Assembly: GCA_045536815.1 (NCBI GenBank)
Contig: JAZSOH010000013.1
Coordinates: 30,226 to 94,225 of the forward strand
Direction of reading: 5' to 3'
Source of the DNA: UMGS1279 sp045536815
GTDB taxonomy: Bacteria; Bacillota; Clostridia; Oscillospirales; Acutalibacteraceae
Length of the DNA: 64,000 nucleotides
The notes beneath the pieces were generated by a model, which saw nothing but the letters and a program-made list of their open reading frames with translations, had not been told where the DNA came from and did no database searches. Positions 26,260 to 33,967 of the stretch are shown here, in pieces. Numbering within the stretch: position 1 is the first letter of the stretch; the number at the start of each line of letters is the position of its first letter. Made by a program: the position numbers and the translations under genes.

Positions 26260-27234
26260 ATGAAAAAAGTATTATCTATTTTGTTAGCACTTTGCCTTTG
26301 TGTAGGCTGTGTGCTTTCGATTACCGGTTGCTCAGGTGAAAAAACCGACGGCAAGTATAAAATCGGTATTGTTCAGCTAGTTGAACACGTTGCGCTTGAT
26401 GCCGCAACAGAAGGCTTTAAGCAGGCCATCATTGATGAGCTTGGCGAGGAAGCGGTTGAATTCGATTTCCAAAACGGTCAGAACGACCCGAACACTTGCT
26501 CGACTATCGCTAATCAATTCGTTTCTAATAATGTTGACCTAATTATGGCAAATGCAACTCCTGCTCTTCAAGCGGCTGCAGCTGCAACAGGCGACATTCC
26601 GATTCTTGGTACTTCTGTAACCGAATATGGTGTTGCTCTTGAAATTAAAGATTTTAACGGTACCATCGGTGGCAATATTTCCGGCACTTCTGACCTCGCT
26701 CCTCTTGACAAGCAGGCTGCTATGATTACTGAATGGTGCCCTGAGGCGAAGAAAGTTGGTCTTCTTTACTGCTCTAAGGAAGCAAATAGCCAGTACCAAG
26801 TAGACGTTATAAAGGCAGAGCTTGAGAAGAAAAATCTCACAGTTACACTTTATCCCTTTACCGATTCAAACGACCTTGCTCAAATTTGCACTAATGCTGC
26901 TGATAATTGCGACGTAATTTATGTTCCTACCGACAACACCGTTGCAGAAAACACCGGTATCATTGACAATATTTGTGAGCCTAAGAAGGTTCCTGTTGTT
27001 GCTGGTGAAGAAGGTATCTGCTCCGGTTGTGGTATTGCTACTCTTTCTATCAGCTACTACGACCTTGGTTATACCACAGGTAAAATGGCTGTTAAGATTT
27101 TGAAAGATGGCGCAGATATTTCTACAATGCCCATTGAGTATGCCGAGAAGCAAACTCCAAAATACAATAAGCAGAACTGCGAAGCTTTAGGAATTACACC
27201 TCTTGACGGTTATACTGCTATTGAAGCAAACTAA
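26260..27234 (+). CDS. ABC transporter substrate-binding lipoprotein, TrpX/COG2984 family
   Basis: A 324-residue lipoprotein (lipobox SITGC near residue 23) of the ABC_sub_bind family: KIGIVQLVEHVALDAATEGFKQAI, FDFQNGQNDPNTCSTIANQFVSNNVDLIMANATPALQAAA, and the characteristic SISYYDLGYTTGKMAVKILKDGADISTMPI. In streptococci and relatives such systems have been linked to tryptophan uptake (TrpXYZ), but related members have other ligands. Its permease and ATPase are downstream, separated by a 275-bp inserted repeat element. Probably controlled by the divergent LysR protein. Confidence 0.9.
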   Translation: MKKVLSILLALCLCVGCVLSITGCSGEKTDGKYKIGIVQLVEHVALDAATEGFKQAIIDELGEEAVEFDFQNGQNDPNTCSTIANQFVSNNVDLIMANATPALQAAAAATGDIPILGTSVTEYGVALEIKDFNGTIGGNISGTSDLAPLDKQAAMITEWCPEAKKVGLLYCSKEANSQYQVDVIKAELEKKNLTVTLYPFTDSNDLAQICTNAADNCDVIYVPTDNTVAENTGIIDNICEPKKVPVVAGEEGICSGCGIATLSISYYDLGYTTGKMAVKILKDGADISTMPIEYAEKQTPKYNKQNCEALGITPLDGYTAIEAN

Positions 27235-27246
27235 TAATAAATTTTT

Positions 27247-27281
27247 CAGCCGGGGAGAACATATCTTCTCTCCGGCTGTTT
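27247..27281 (+). terminator. Terminator after the substrate-binding gene
   Basis: A 13-bp stem with one G-T pair (27247-27259 with 27266-27278; CAGCCGGGGAGAA), followed by TTTAG. It would allow the binding protein to be made in excess over the transporter. Confidence 0.75.
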
Positions 27282-27309
27282 AGCGTGTCAGGAATTTAAC
27301 CTGTCACAC

Positions 27310-27584
27310 TAAGCAAACGCGAATAATACGAACCTGTTTTTTGGGTAGGATTTTCGCCTTTGCTTTGTTAAAATACTCGCGAATCCGTCAGGATTCACTG
27401 CGTTTTATGCCTCGCACAGTCAAAAATCCTATACCCACAAAATTCTACAACCTAAAATGAGCAAAATTTTGTGTGATTTTTGGTGCGAAAGAATTCGTAA
27501 GGCTAGCGCCTACGAATGATAACAAACCGAAAATCGCCGAAATTTTGCCATTTTAGGCAGGTTCGGATTATTCGTGTTTGCTTA
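27310..27584. mobile_element. 275-bp MITE-like element with 27-bp terminal inverted repeats
   Basis: The left end TAAGCAAACGCGAATAATAC... is mirrored by the right end at 27558-27584 with two mismatches over 27 bp. Nested inverted repeats lie inside: GGGTAGGATTTT (about 27343) with AAAATCCTATACCC (about 27424), the hairpin GAATCC/GGATTC, and ATTCGTA/TACGAAT (about 27491-27515). A TA dinucleotide sits at each outer edge, as with Tc1/mariner or IS630-type target duplications. There is no coding capacity. It splits the transporter operon between the terminator and the permease gene. Confidence 0.7.
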
Positions 27585-27612
27585 ACTATTTTATGTATAC
27601 AGGTGAAATTAT

Positions 27613-28545
27613 ATGGAAATTTTTAGTCAACTTTTAGGCGCCTTGCCCGGTTCTGTCTCACAGGGACTTATATGGGGAATTATGGGAATAGGTGTTTATC
27701 TTACTTATAGAATTTTAGATGTTGCTGACCTTACTGTAGATGGTTCATTCGCAACGGGCGGCGCTGTTGCCGTTATACTCATTTTAAATGGTTGCAATTT
27801 ATGGCTAGCTATGCTGCTAGCTTTTATCGCAGGTCTTCTTGCGGGTGCAATTACGGGACTTCTTCATATCTTTATGGGAATTCCGCCCATCTTGGCAGGT
27901 ATTTTAACACAGCTATCGCTTTATTCTATCAATCTTAAAATTATGGGTAAAGCAAATCAGTCGGTTAACGTTAATCAAACCGATCTTTTGGTTTCACTTC
28001 GTTGGGTTAAGGAATTTGCTTTGCATAATCCGCTTATTACAGTTGGTATTGTTTTGATTATTTTGATCGCAATTCTTTATTGGTTCTTTGGAACCGAAAT
28101 GGGATGTGCGCTTCGTGCGACAGGCGCCAACCTTAATATGAGTCGCGCACAAGGAATTAACACAAGCTTCAATAAGGTGCTTGGAATTATGATTTCTAAT
28201 GGTCTTGTAGCATTTTCGGGCGCTTTCCTTGCTCAGTATCAAGGCTTTGCAGATGTTAAAATGGGACAAGGCGCCATCGTTATTGGTCTTGCCGCTGTTA
28301 TTATCGGCGAGGCGTTATTTGGGAAAATTTTCAAAAACTTTGCGCTCAGATTATTATCTGTTGCCCTCGGTTCGATTATTTACTATATCGTTGTCCAAGC
28401 CGTTATCACAATGGGTCTTGATGCCAACCTATTAAAACTACTTTCTGCGGTAATCGTTGCAATCTTTCTTGCCATTCCGTATTGGAAAAGACAATATTCT
28501 GAAAATCATATGGTAAAGGCGAAAGGGGGCAAGGCAAATGCTTGA
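27613..28545 (+). CDS. ABC transporter permease, TrpY/COG4120 family
   Basis: A 310-residue permease with eight or more hydrophobic segments. Conserved features are GIMGIGVYLTYRILDVADLTVDGSFATGGAV near the N-terminus and EMGCALRATGANLNMSRAQGIN, the loop expected to contact the ATPase. It overlaps the following ATPase gene by 8 bp. The ribosome site is weak (CAGGTG, with the ATG 12 bases later), perhaps a consequence of the element inserted just upstream. Confidence 0.9.
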   Translation: MEIFSQLLGALPGSVSQGLIWGIMGIGVYLTYRILDVADLTVDGSFATGGAVAVILILNGCNLWLAMLLAFIAGLLAGAITGLLHIFMGIPPILAGILTQLSLYSINLKIMGKANQSVNVNQTDLLVSLRWVKEFALHNPLITVGIVLIILIAILYWFFGTEMGCALRATGANLNMSRAQGINTSFNKVLGIMISNGLVAFSGAFLAQYQGFADVKMGQGAIVIGLAAVIIGEALFGKIFKNFALRLLSVALGSIIYYIVVQAVITMGLDANLLKLLSAVIVAIFLAIPYWKRQYSENHMVKAKGGKANA

Positions 28546-29335
28546 TATTATAAACGTAGAAAAAACCTTCAACCCCGGAACTATAAATGAAAAAAAGGCG
28601 CTCGGCGGCATTAACCTTCATCTTGACGAGGGCGATTTTGTAACAGTTATTGGTGGTAATGGAGCAGGTAAATCTACTATGCTTAATATGATTGCCGGTG
28701 TTTATCCTGTTGATAGTGGCAGTATTGTTATTGACGGCGTTGATGTAACACGCCTTCCCGAATATAAACGCGCAAAATATTTAGGTCGTGTTTTCCAAGA
28801 CCCTATGACAGGTACGGCTGCAGATATGCAAATTGAAGAAAATCTTGCTCTTGCCGCGCGCAGAGGCAAAAGAAGAACACTTCGCGCAGGTATCACAGCT
28901 AAAGAGAGAAAAGAATATAAGGAACTTTTGAAAATTCTTGATTTAGGTCTTGAAGACAGACTTACTGCTAAGGTAGGCCTTTTATCCGGTGGTCAGCGTC
29001 AGGCACTTACGCTTCTTATGGCTACACTTAAAAAGCCAAAGCTTTTGCTTCTTGATGAACACACAGCAGCGCTTGACCCAAAAACCGCAAAGAAGGTTTT
29101 GGATATTACCGAAGAAATTGTTGCTAAAGATAATTTGATTACTGTTATGATTACGCACAATATGGCCGATGCCATTCGCGTAGGAAACAGACTTATTATG
29201 ATGCACGAAGGACGAATTGTTGTTGATGTTAAGGGTGAGGAGAAGAAAAAGCTCACCATAGAGCAGCTTCTTCAAATGTTCGAAGCATCCAGCGGCAGTC
29301 AGCTTACAAGCGACAAGGTTATACTTTCAAAATAA
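28538..29335 (+). CDS. ABC transporter ATP-binding protein, TrpZ/COG1101 family
   Basis: A 265-residue ATPase with Walker A GGNGAGKST, Q-loop VFQDPMTGTAADMQIEENLALAARRGK (the extended form of this family), signature LSGGQRQALTL, Walker B LLLLDEHTAALDP and H-loop MITHN. With the permease and binding protein it forms a complete importer for a small ligand, possibly an aromatic amino acid. A good terminator follows within 8 bp. Confidence 0.93.
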   Translation: MLDIINVEKTFNPGTINEKKALGGINLHLDEGDFVTVIGGNGAGKSTMLNMIAGVYPVDSGSIVIDGVDVTRLPEYKRAKYLGRVFQDPMTGTAADMQIEENLALAARRGKRRTLRAGITAKERKEYKELLKILDLGLEDRLTAKVGLLSGGQRQALTLLMATLKKPKLLLLDEHTAALDPKTAKKVLDITEEIVAKDNLITVMITHNMADAIRVGNRLIMMHEGRIVVDVKGEEKKKLTIEQLLQMFEASSGSQLTSDKVILSK

Positions 29336-29342
29336 AAGTTAT

Positions 29343-29380
29343 GGGATTGCAAATAAACATTTGCAATCCCTTTTATTTTT
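29343..29380 (+). terminator. Terminator of the TrpXYZ-like operon
   Basis: A 12-bp perfect stem GGGATTGCAAAT/ATTTGCAATCCC (29343-29354, 29359-29370) followed by TTTTATTTTT. Confidence 0.92.
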
Positions 29381-29555
29381 GGACAAGAAAGGAAAGGGTA
29401 CAAAGTCAATGATTGACTATGCTCGTAAATGTAGAAAGCCTATCAAAAACAAAAAGATATCGGGAAGGTAAAAGGTCAATTTGTGATGGTCGCAACCAAA
29501 TAGGCTCAAATTACTGTTGCCTGCAGATGTAGTTAATGAAGCACTTAACAAAAAG
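29376..29555 (+). repeat. Direct repeat copy B of the mini-island right end
   Basis: Corresponds to 24955-25137. It begins exactly in the T tract of the upstream terminator. The tail (ACTGTTGCCTGCAG...GTTAATGAAGCACTTAACAAA) matches the GGGtGRT 3' end better than copy A does. No HTH genes or operator accompany it. Confidence 0.8.
29378..29471 (+). pseudogene. Truncated SLOG-gene 3' fragment
   Basis: The frame matches the last 30 or so codons of the SLOG protein (KGTKSMIDYARKC, then KPIKNKKISGR and a stop). There is one deleted G in the first codons relative to the intact gene, no start codon and no N-terminal domain. It is a relic carried inside repeat copy B. Confidence 0.75.
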
Positions 29556-29627
29556 GCATTACATTAAAAAATCAGTCAACATTTATACTAACATTCGAGT
29601 TTGTTCATGTTTATATAAACAAAAAAG

Positions 29628-29656
29628 TTGACATTTAAAAATAATGCAAGTATAAT
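29628..29656 (+). promoter_or_regulatory. Consensus promoter upstream of the frameshifted glycosyltransferase
   Basis: TTGACA (29628-29633), 17 bp, TATAAT (29651-29656): a perfect sigma-A promoter, with the gene start 88 bp downstream. Confidence 0.85.
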
Positions 29657-29743
29657 ATACACGGAGAGTAAAATTTGGGCTTATATAATGGAATCTCCTG
29701 CATTTTTTGGGTTATAAAAAGGAAAAAGTTGAGGAGTGGCATC

Positions 29744-30702
29744 ATGAAAAAACGTTTGGTATATATACCTATATCATATAAATCGGGTTTTAATATGTCA
29801 GCAAATATTACAGGTAGTAACGAAAAAGGCGTAGAGGTTATCTTAAAAATGCATTTGTTGCATTAAAATCTGTTCAAAAATTTAATGAGGATGTAGATTT
29901 GGCAGTTGTTGTTAATTTTGAACTATCACCATTTTTTGATGAATTATTTAAAAGCAATGATATAAAAGTCTACAAAATCGATTTTGAAGATTATAAGGTT
30001 CCGGCGAATTTTGTTTGGTCATTGGCGTTTTTTAAGATTACGGCATTAAAGTTTATTACTTTAAATACTGACTATGAATATACGTTACAATTGGAGAGCG
30101 ACGAAATATGCATATCTAATTTTGATGATATGTGGAGAGAGTTAGACTATAAGATTTTAATGATATATAGTCCTTTTAGAGTAGATCATCCAAATCGAGT
30201 ATTATATAGCAAGTTGTTCCATGAAATTTATAAAAATAATACTAAGCAGACAATAGTTAAAACGGGAGCAGGTTTTGTTGCAGGACGAAAAGACATGCTG
30301 TTAGATTTCGTCAAGGTATGCGATGAAATTTATGATTACATAAAGTATAATGAAAGTACCGTTGATAAAAATATAGGTGACGAATTATATACGTCTATAT
30401 ATTGCGCATTATATCCTATGCGCGTTGGCGATGCAGGTCCCTATGCAACTGTTTATTGGACAGGAAGTTTTTATTTCGCGGCAACTAACTATAAGTATGA
30501 TCCGGTTTCGATTATCCATCTTCCTGCAGAGAAAAAAAGAGGGTTTATAAAGCTTTTTGAGTATTATTTGAAAAATAAAAAATTGCCAAAAAACGAAACT
30601 ATTTATAGGATTATGAATTTCCCTAAAACCCCAACACATTTAACGATTAAAAAGAGTTTGTCTAAAATCAAACATAAAGTATTAGGGTTGTTTAAAAAGT
30701 AA
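29744..30702 (+). pseudogene. Glycosyltransferase-like gene interrupted by a frameshift
   Basis: Translation starts at the ATG at 29744 (GAGGAG site upstream): MKKRLVYIPISYKSGFNMSANI, then goes out of frame near an A5 run at 29823-29827. The other frame continues from about 29833 as RGYLKNAFVALKSVQKFNED and joins the long frame to 30702. The product has glycosyltransferase character: a paired-residue acceptor region YTLQLESDEICISNFDDMW, ending in a basic amphipathic tail. A single base missing at the A5 run restores one protein of about 320 residues. The family is uncertain (GT-A fold suspected). It could be a real mutation, a sequencing error or slippage. Confidence 0.6.
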
Positions 30703-30725
30703 GACTCAAAAGTAAAAGACCACCC

Positions 30726-30767
30726 AAGCGGAGACACTTCGTAAAGATGTTGTCCCCGCTTTTTTTA
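30726..30767 (+). terminator. Terminator after the glycosyltransferase-like gene
   Basis: AAGCGGAGACA (30726-30736) pairs with TGTCCCCGCTT (30751-30761) with one mismatch, followed by T7. Confidence 0.8.
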
Positions 30768-30857
30768 TATAAAAATCAAAATGGTAGATGATATTGTGGG
30801 AAATGTTTCACTGTGAAATAACTTCTGATTTATTTTTAATGCCATTACTTTGATATG

Positions 30858-30960
30858 GATAAAAACAATAGCCCACCCTAAAGGGTAGGCTATTATTTTG
30901 GAAAGGTAGCACAAATTCGATGCACTTTTATTTTTTGTGTTATGTGTTCGAGCCACTACA
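30858..30960 (-). repeat. tRNA-associated repeat with hairpin terminator (copy 1)
   Basis: On the minus strand it reads GTGGCTCGAACACATAACAC..GTGCATCGAATTTG, then a hairpin AATAGCC.ACCCT/AGGGT.GGCTATT and a T run. The hairpin block (about 30862-30900) is nearly identical to 31772-31814 after tRNA-Ser. It looks like a decayed tRNA-3'-end-plus-terminator unit with no gene. Confidence 0.55.
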
Positions 30961-30990
30961 TATTTCTATTAGTGTGCTTGTATGTGGGAA

Positions 30991-31386
30991 TTATTTAATC
31001 CACCATTCCGGAGTTATTTCACCGAGCTTTATGGTACGACCTGTAGAATAATCAAGCATTATTTCAATATCGTAATATTTTCCAGCCATAAGTTGCACCA
31101 TGAGTTCACGACAAGCACCACATGGCGCACCGTTAGAACCATCTGGGAGAATGCATAACACTTTATCGATTTCTTGTTCACCATTAGTAATCATATTAAA
31201 AATAGCATTTCTTTCCGCACAAATGCCAAGTGTCGAACAAGTGTCAATACAAACACCAGTATATATTTTCCCAGACTTTGAACAGACTGCAGCAGAAACC
31301 TCGCCGCAGGTAACATATTCTGAAATTCTACGTTCATTTAGGATACCTTTCGCCGCATCATACATTTCAGTCCAAATCTTTTCCAT
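30991..31386 (-). CDS. cdd: Cytidine deaminase-type enzyme
   Basis: A 131-residue zinc deaminase. The catalytic motif CAERNAI (Zn-Cys, catalytic Glu) and the second site PCGACREL are both present, giving three cysteine ligands as in small tetrameric cytidine deaminases. GEVSAAVCSKSGKIYTGVCIDTCSTLGI is the preceding substrate region. The expected reaction is (deoxy)cytidine to (deoxy)uridine; blasticidin-S-type deaminases share this motif and cannot be excluded. The ATG at 31386 follows GAGGAG; a TTG at 31404 is in frame but lacks a ribosome site. Isolated gene in a repeat-rich region. Confidence 0.82.
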   Translation of the reverse strand: MEKIWTEMYDAAKGILNERRISEYVTCGEVSAAVCSKSGKIYTGVCIDTCSTLGICAERNAIFNMITNGEQEIDKVLCILPDGSNGAPCGACRELMVQLMAGKYYDIEIMLDYSTGRTIKLGEITPEWWIK

Positions 31387-31453
31387 AAGTAATCTCCTCG
31401 CCAAATTATCATTTATCGGCTAGATTATAACATAAATCATATTTATAATCAAC

Positions 31454-31571
31454 GCTTTGCGAAGCAAAGCACCGAAATTATTCATTATTCATCAGCGTAA
31501 GCGACTTCATTATTCATTACGAAAATCCGTTTTAATGAATGATGAATATTGAATAATGAAAAATGAATAAT
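31454..31571. repeat. AT-rich inverted-repeat tract (ATTATTCATT units)
   Basis: After a small hairpin GCTTTGC/GCAAAGC (31454-31470) come ATTATTCATTATTCAT (about 31477-31492) and CATTATTCATTA (about 31507-31518). Their inverted counterparts AATGAATGATGAATATTG and GAATAATGAAAAATGAATAA follow at 31534-31571. The two halves could fold into one long AT stem. This is intergenic repeat sequence, not coding. Confidence 0.6.
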
Positions 31572-31572
31572 A

Positions 31573-31618
31573 CAAAACGAAAATCCCATCGACAAAAGTC
31601 GACAGGATTTTCGTTTTG
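31573..31618. terminator. Long hairpin, terminator-like on the minus strand
   Basis: A 14-bp perfect stem CAAAACGAAAATCC/GGATTTTCGTTTTG (31573-31586, 31605-31618) contains an inner stem TCGAC/GTCGA. Read on the minus strand it follows the tRNA-like fragment at 31615-31640. Confidence 0.65.
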
Positions 31619-31769
31619 GCGGAGAAGGAGGGATACGATGCACTCTCGGTTTATGCCGATGGCTCCGAGCCATTAGCGGCAAAACCTTCGTGCTCCCGAC
31701 TACACAGCCCCAAAATGCTATCGCGCATTTTGGACTGCTTCGACGAACCCCACGGGTTCTCATCCCTCG
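31615..31769 (-). repeat. tRNA-derived structured repeat (copy 2)
   Basis: The minus-strand end reads ATCCCTCCTTCTCCGCCA, identical to the 3' end of the neighbouring tRNA-Ser including CCA. The interior has hairpins GAACCC/GGGTTC (31745-31759), CCAAAATGC/GCATTTTGG (near 31710-31735) and ATGGCT/AGCCAT. Open frames through it (MRTRGVRRSSPKCAIAFWGC) are typical false genes of this repeat type. A tRNA-3'-fragment repeat lying directly downstream of the genuine tRNA. Confidence 0.65.
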
Positions 31770-31771
31770 CC

Positions 31772-31814
31772 AAAGTAAAAACAATAGCCCACCCTAAAGG
31801 GTAGGCTATTAATT
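31772..31814 (-). terminator. Terminator of tRNA-Ser
   Basis: On the minus strand AATAGCCTACCCT and AGGGTGGGCTATT form a stem with one G-T pair, followed by GTTTTTACTTT. It lies directly after the tRNA 3' end. Confidence 0.8.
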
Positions 31815-31907
31815 TGGCGGAGAAGGAGGGATTCGAACCCTCGAACGGCGATTAACCGTTACACGATTTCCAATCGTGCGCCCTCGACCGGACTAGGCGA
31901 CTTCTCC
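31815..31907 (-). tRNA. tRNA-Ser (anticodon GGA)
   Basis: The 93-nt minus-strand gene folds as a class II tRNA. Acceptor GGAGAAG (31907-31901) pairs with CTTCTCC (31825-31819). The anticodon arm CACGA-TTGGAAA-TCGTG gives anticodon GGA (serine UCC/UCU). A variable arm and the T arm GAGGG-TTCGAAT-CCCTC follow. Discriminator G and an encoded CCA end at 31815. It has its own promoter and terminator. Confidence 0.95.
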
Positions 31908-31930
31908 ATAGATATTTAACTGACCTAAAT

Positions 31931-31959
31931 ATTATAATAGAAGGCAAAACAAAAATCAA
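31931..31959 (-). promoter_or_regulatory. Promoter of tRNA-Ser
   Basis: On the minus strand TTGATT (31959-31954), 17-bp spacer, TATAAT (31936-31931). The predicted start is about 17 nt before the tRNA 5' end. Confidence 0.78.
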
Positions 31960-32107
31960 GTGTTTTTTTAAAAAACAAAACATTTTATTGAGCAAAAATT
32001 CTAAAAGTTAATAAAATCTCTATTACGCTTAATTTTAAACCAAATTTATACTTTTATAAAGCCTTCATAATAGCGCAATACTACTAAAAAGAAAGGATGA
32101 TATAAAA

Positions 32108-32389
32108 ATGGACGGAACTGACATTGTAAAAAACACTTTAGATTCTATTCCTACGCCGAGCGCTAATGCGAAAAACATTGTGGCTCTTGTTAAAACGAGC
32201 GGTAAAGTTACAGGCTACAAGCTTTCTGATGGGCAAATACTTGAAAAAGAAAAGGCTGTAGACCTAGCAAAAAGGGGCGGAATAAACGGAGTTGGTATCG
32301 CGCATAGAAAAGGGAATGAGTATTTAAAATCCGTTCCCAACGAAAACGAAAGCGATAATTTGAGCAATTTACCCTCAGTAACAAAATAA
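32108..32389 (+). CDS. DUF3892-family small protein
   Basis: A 93-residue protein with the DUF3892 core VKTSGKVTGYKLSDGQIL (about residues 28-45), EKAVDLAKRGGINGVGIAHRKGNEYLKSVP. The family is small, cytosolic and of unknown function. The N-terminal 25 residues and the acidic/polar tail are variable. The start has GAAAGGATG upstream. It is monocistronic, with its own strong terminator. Confidence 0.75.
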   Translation: MDGTDIVKNTLDSIPTPSANAKNIVALVKTSGKVTGYKLSDGQILEKEKAVDLAKRGGINGVGIAHRKGNEYLKSVPNENESDNLSNLPSVTK

Positions 32390-32437
32390 AAAAAGACTGG
32401 TGCAGTGTTCAATAGAACGCAGCTCCGGTCTTTTTTT
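32390..32437. terminator. Terminator between the convergent DUF3892 and permease genes
   Basis: AAAAAGACTGG (32390-32400) pairs with CCGGTCTTTTT (32425-32435) with one G-T pair; an inner GTTC/GAAC stem closes an AATA loop. Seven T residues follow; the minus-strand reading also has a T run. Confidence 0.85.
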
Positions 32438-32448
32438 AGAAAAATAAG

Positions 32449-33807
32449 TTACTGTTTTTTACTTTTATAAAAAGGAATAGAAGCAAGCATTACTACGGCA
32501 AATAAAATTAAATACCAAAGGGTAGTAATCCCGTGAGATATAATTGCCGCAAACATCATAAACAGGCAACAGGCTATTGCTAGAGTCGGAACAACGAAGC
32601 GCTTTACAATACCAAGGTCCTTTTGCTTTACCATAAGCATTATATAAATGGGAATAAACAGACCATAAAGAGTAACTATAGGAAGCTCAGAAGAATCAAA
32701 CCCGTATTTTCCAAACCAGCTTTTGGGCGCGAGATTTGTTCCGTAGAAAAAAACAAGCCAGAAAAGCGCCGACAAAAGTCCTACTATAGAAGAGTTCGTT
32801 GGCATATTTGTTCTTTTGCTTACCTCACTCATCATTTGAGGATTTATGCCTTTATTTCTCACCGCCATAGAATAGGCGCTTCTTGTTGTTGCAAGCATAA
32901 GTCCGTTCAGTGTGCCAAGGCAGGAAATTATAACAAGAACATAAAGTCCTACGCCGCCTACAGTGCCAAAAATCTTTTCAAAGGCGTGTTTTACGCCCTG
33001 TTCACCACTGCTCATAAGCTCTGCATTCGAAACACTTCCCGAAAGGCCAATATAATAAAGAATGTATACAACCACTATAGTCAGAGTTCCAAAAATCAGA
33101 GCTAAGGGAAGATTTTTCTTTGAATTTTTAATTTCGGCATTTATACTCGTTGCAACTATCCAACCGTCATAAGCGAAAGAAGAAGCGACAAGCGCTGCAA
33201 AAGTGCCGGCAAGAAAACCGCCTTCAGGCGCCTCTACAGTGGCGGTGAAGTTCGCTACCGTCATACCATTTTTAAGGCCTACCGCAGTACCTATAATTGC
33301 CATCAAAAGCAAAGGAATAAGCTTAATAATGGTTGTTGTAACTTGAAGCTTGCCTGCTAAAATGGGGGAGAGCGTGTTTATTGCAAAAAAGACTATAAGA
33401 TAAATAAAAGAAATAACCATAACGTTTGCTTCATTCGGCGCAAAGCCTAAAAGTGCACCTGTATACCGCGCTGATACCCAAGCCAAAACAGAGGCAATAG
33501 CGGGATAATAAATAAAGGAAACAAACCAGCTTACCAGGTAAGCATATGGCTTTCCAACAATTGATTCGGCATAGTCGACAAGACCGTTAACACCGCTATA
33601 ACGGGTTGCCATTATTGAAAAGGTATAAGCGCAGATAACCATAATGAGACCGCCTAATAGCCATGCCAAAATTCCAAGCGGAAGATTTCCGTTAGTGGCA
33701 ATAAGCACCTTTTCCGCCTTGAAGAAAACACCGCTGCCTATTACTATGCCTATTACCATTGAAATCGCGGTAAACAGACCATATTTTTCTTTTAAATTAT
33801 TATTCAT
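32449..33807 (-). CDS. APC-superfamily amino acid permease
   Basis: A 452-residue integral membrane transporter with about 12 hydrophobic helices. The N-terminal MVIGIVIGSGVFFKAEKVL is the unwound TM1 substrate-binding motif of the APC/LAT family (GSGVF). SSFAYDGWIVATSINAEIKNSKKNLP in the middle is typical of LAT-type exchangers and serine/threonine-type transporters. Substrate not determinable from sequence. An AAGGAG site precedes the ATG at 33807. It stands alone. Confidence 0.9.
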   Translation of the reverse strand: MNNNLKEKYGLFTAISMVIGIVIGSGVFFKAEKVLIATNGNLPLGILAWLLGGLIMVICAYTFSIMATRYSGVNGLVDYAESIVGKPYAYLVSWFVSFIYYPAIASVLAWVSARYTGALLGFAPNEANVMVISFIYLIVFFAINTLSPILAGKLQVTTTIIKLIPLLLMAIIGTAVGLKNGMTVANFTATVEAPEGGFLAGTFAALVASSFAYDGWIVATSINAEIKNSKKNLPLALIFGTLTIVVVYILYYIGLSGSVSNAELMSSGEQGVKHAFEKIFGTVGGVGLYVLVIISCLGTLNGLMLATTRSAYSMAVRNKGINPQMMSEVSKRTNMPTNSSIVGLLSALFWLVFFYGTNLAPKSWFGKYGFDSSELPIVTLYGLFIPIYIMLMVKQKDLGIVKRFVVPTLAIACCLFMMFAAIISHGITTLWYLILFAVVMLASIPFYKSKKQ

Positions 33808-33967
33808 ACAAAACTCCTTAAAACAGACTTACAAATCATTTTAAAATTATATCATATAAAGTTAATTTTGTCATTATTTTTATAGATTTTTCATAGTGGG
33901 GGGAAATCTTTTTTAAAAAATTGTATAATTCATATGGTTTTCAGGCGAAAAATAAAGGAGAGATTTT

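Noticed and set aside
26136..26354. 72-codon minus-strand frame over the divergent LysR promoter region
   Set aside because: It overlaps the start of the binding-lipoprotein gene and the shared promoter; no ribosome site.
29820..29830. Programmed -1 frameshift in the glycosyltransferase-like gene
   Set aside because: The codon phase (GAA AAA GGC) does not form a canonical X-XXY-YYZ slippery heptamer and no stimulatory structure was evident; a plain indel is simpler. Kept as a finding only as a broken gene.
30765..30956. 63-codon minus-strand frame
   Set aside because: It is the tRNA-associated repeat and its terminator hairpin, not coding.
31485..31804. Open frames of 99 and 62 codons in the tRNA-Ser repeat region
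   Set aside because: They run through hairpins and tRNA-derived repeat sequence and resemble the false genes commonly called in such repeats.
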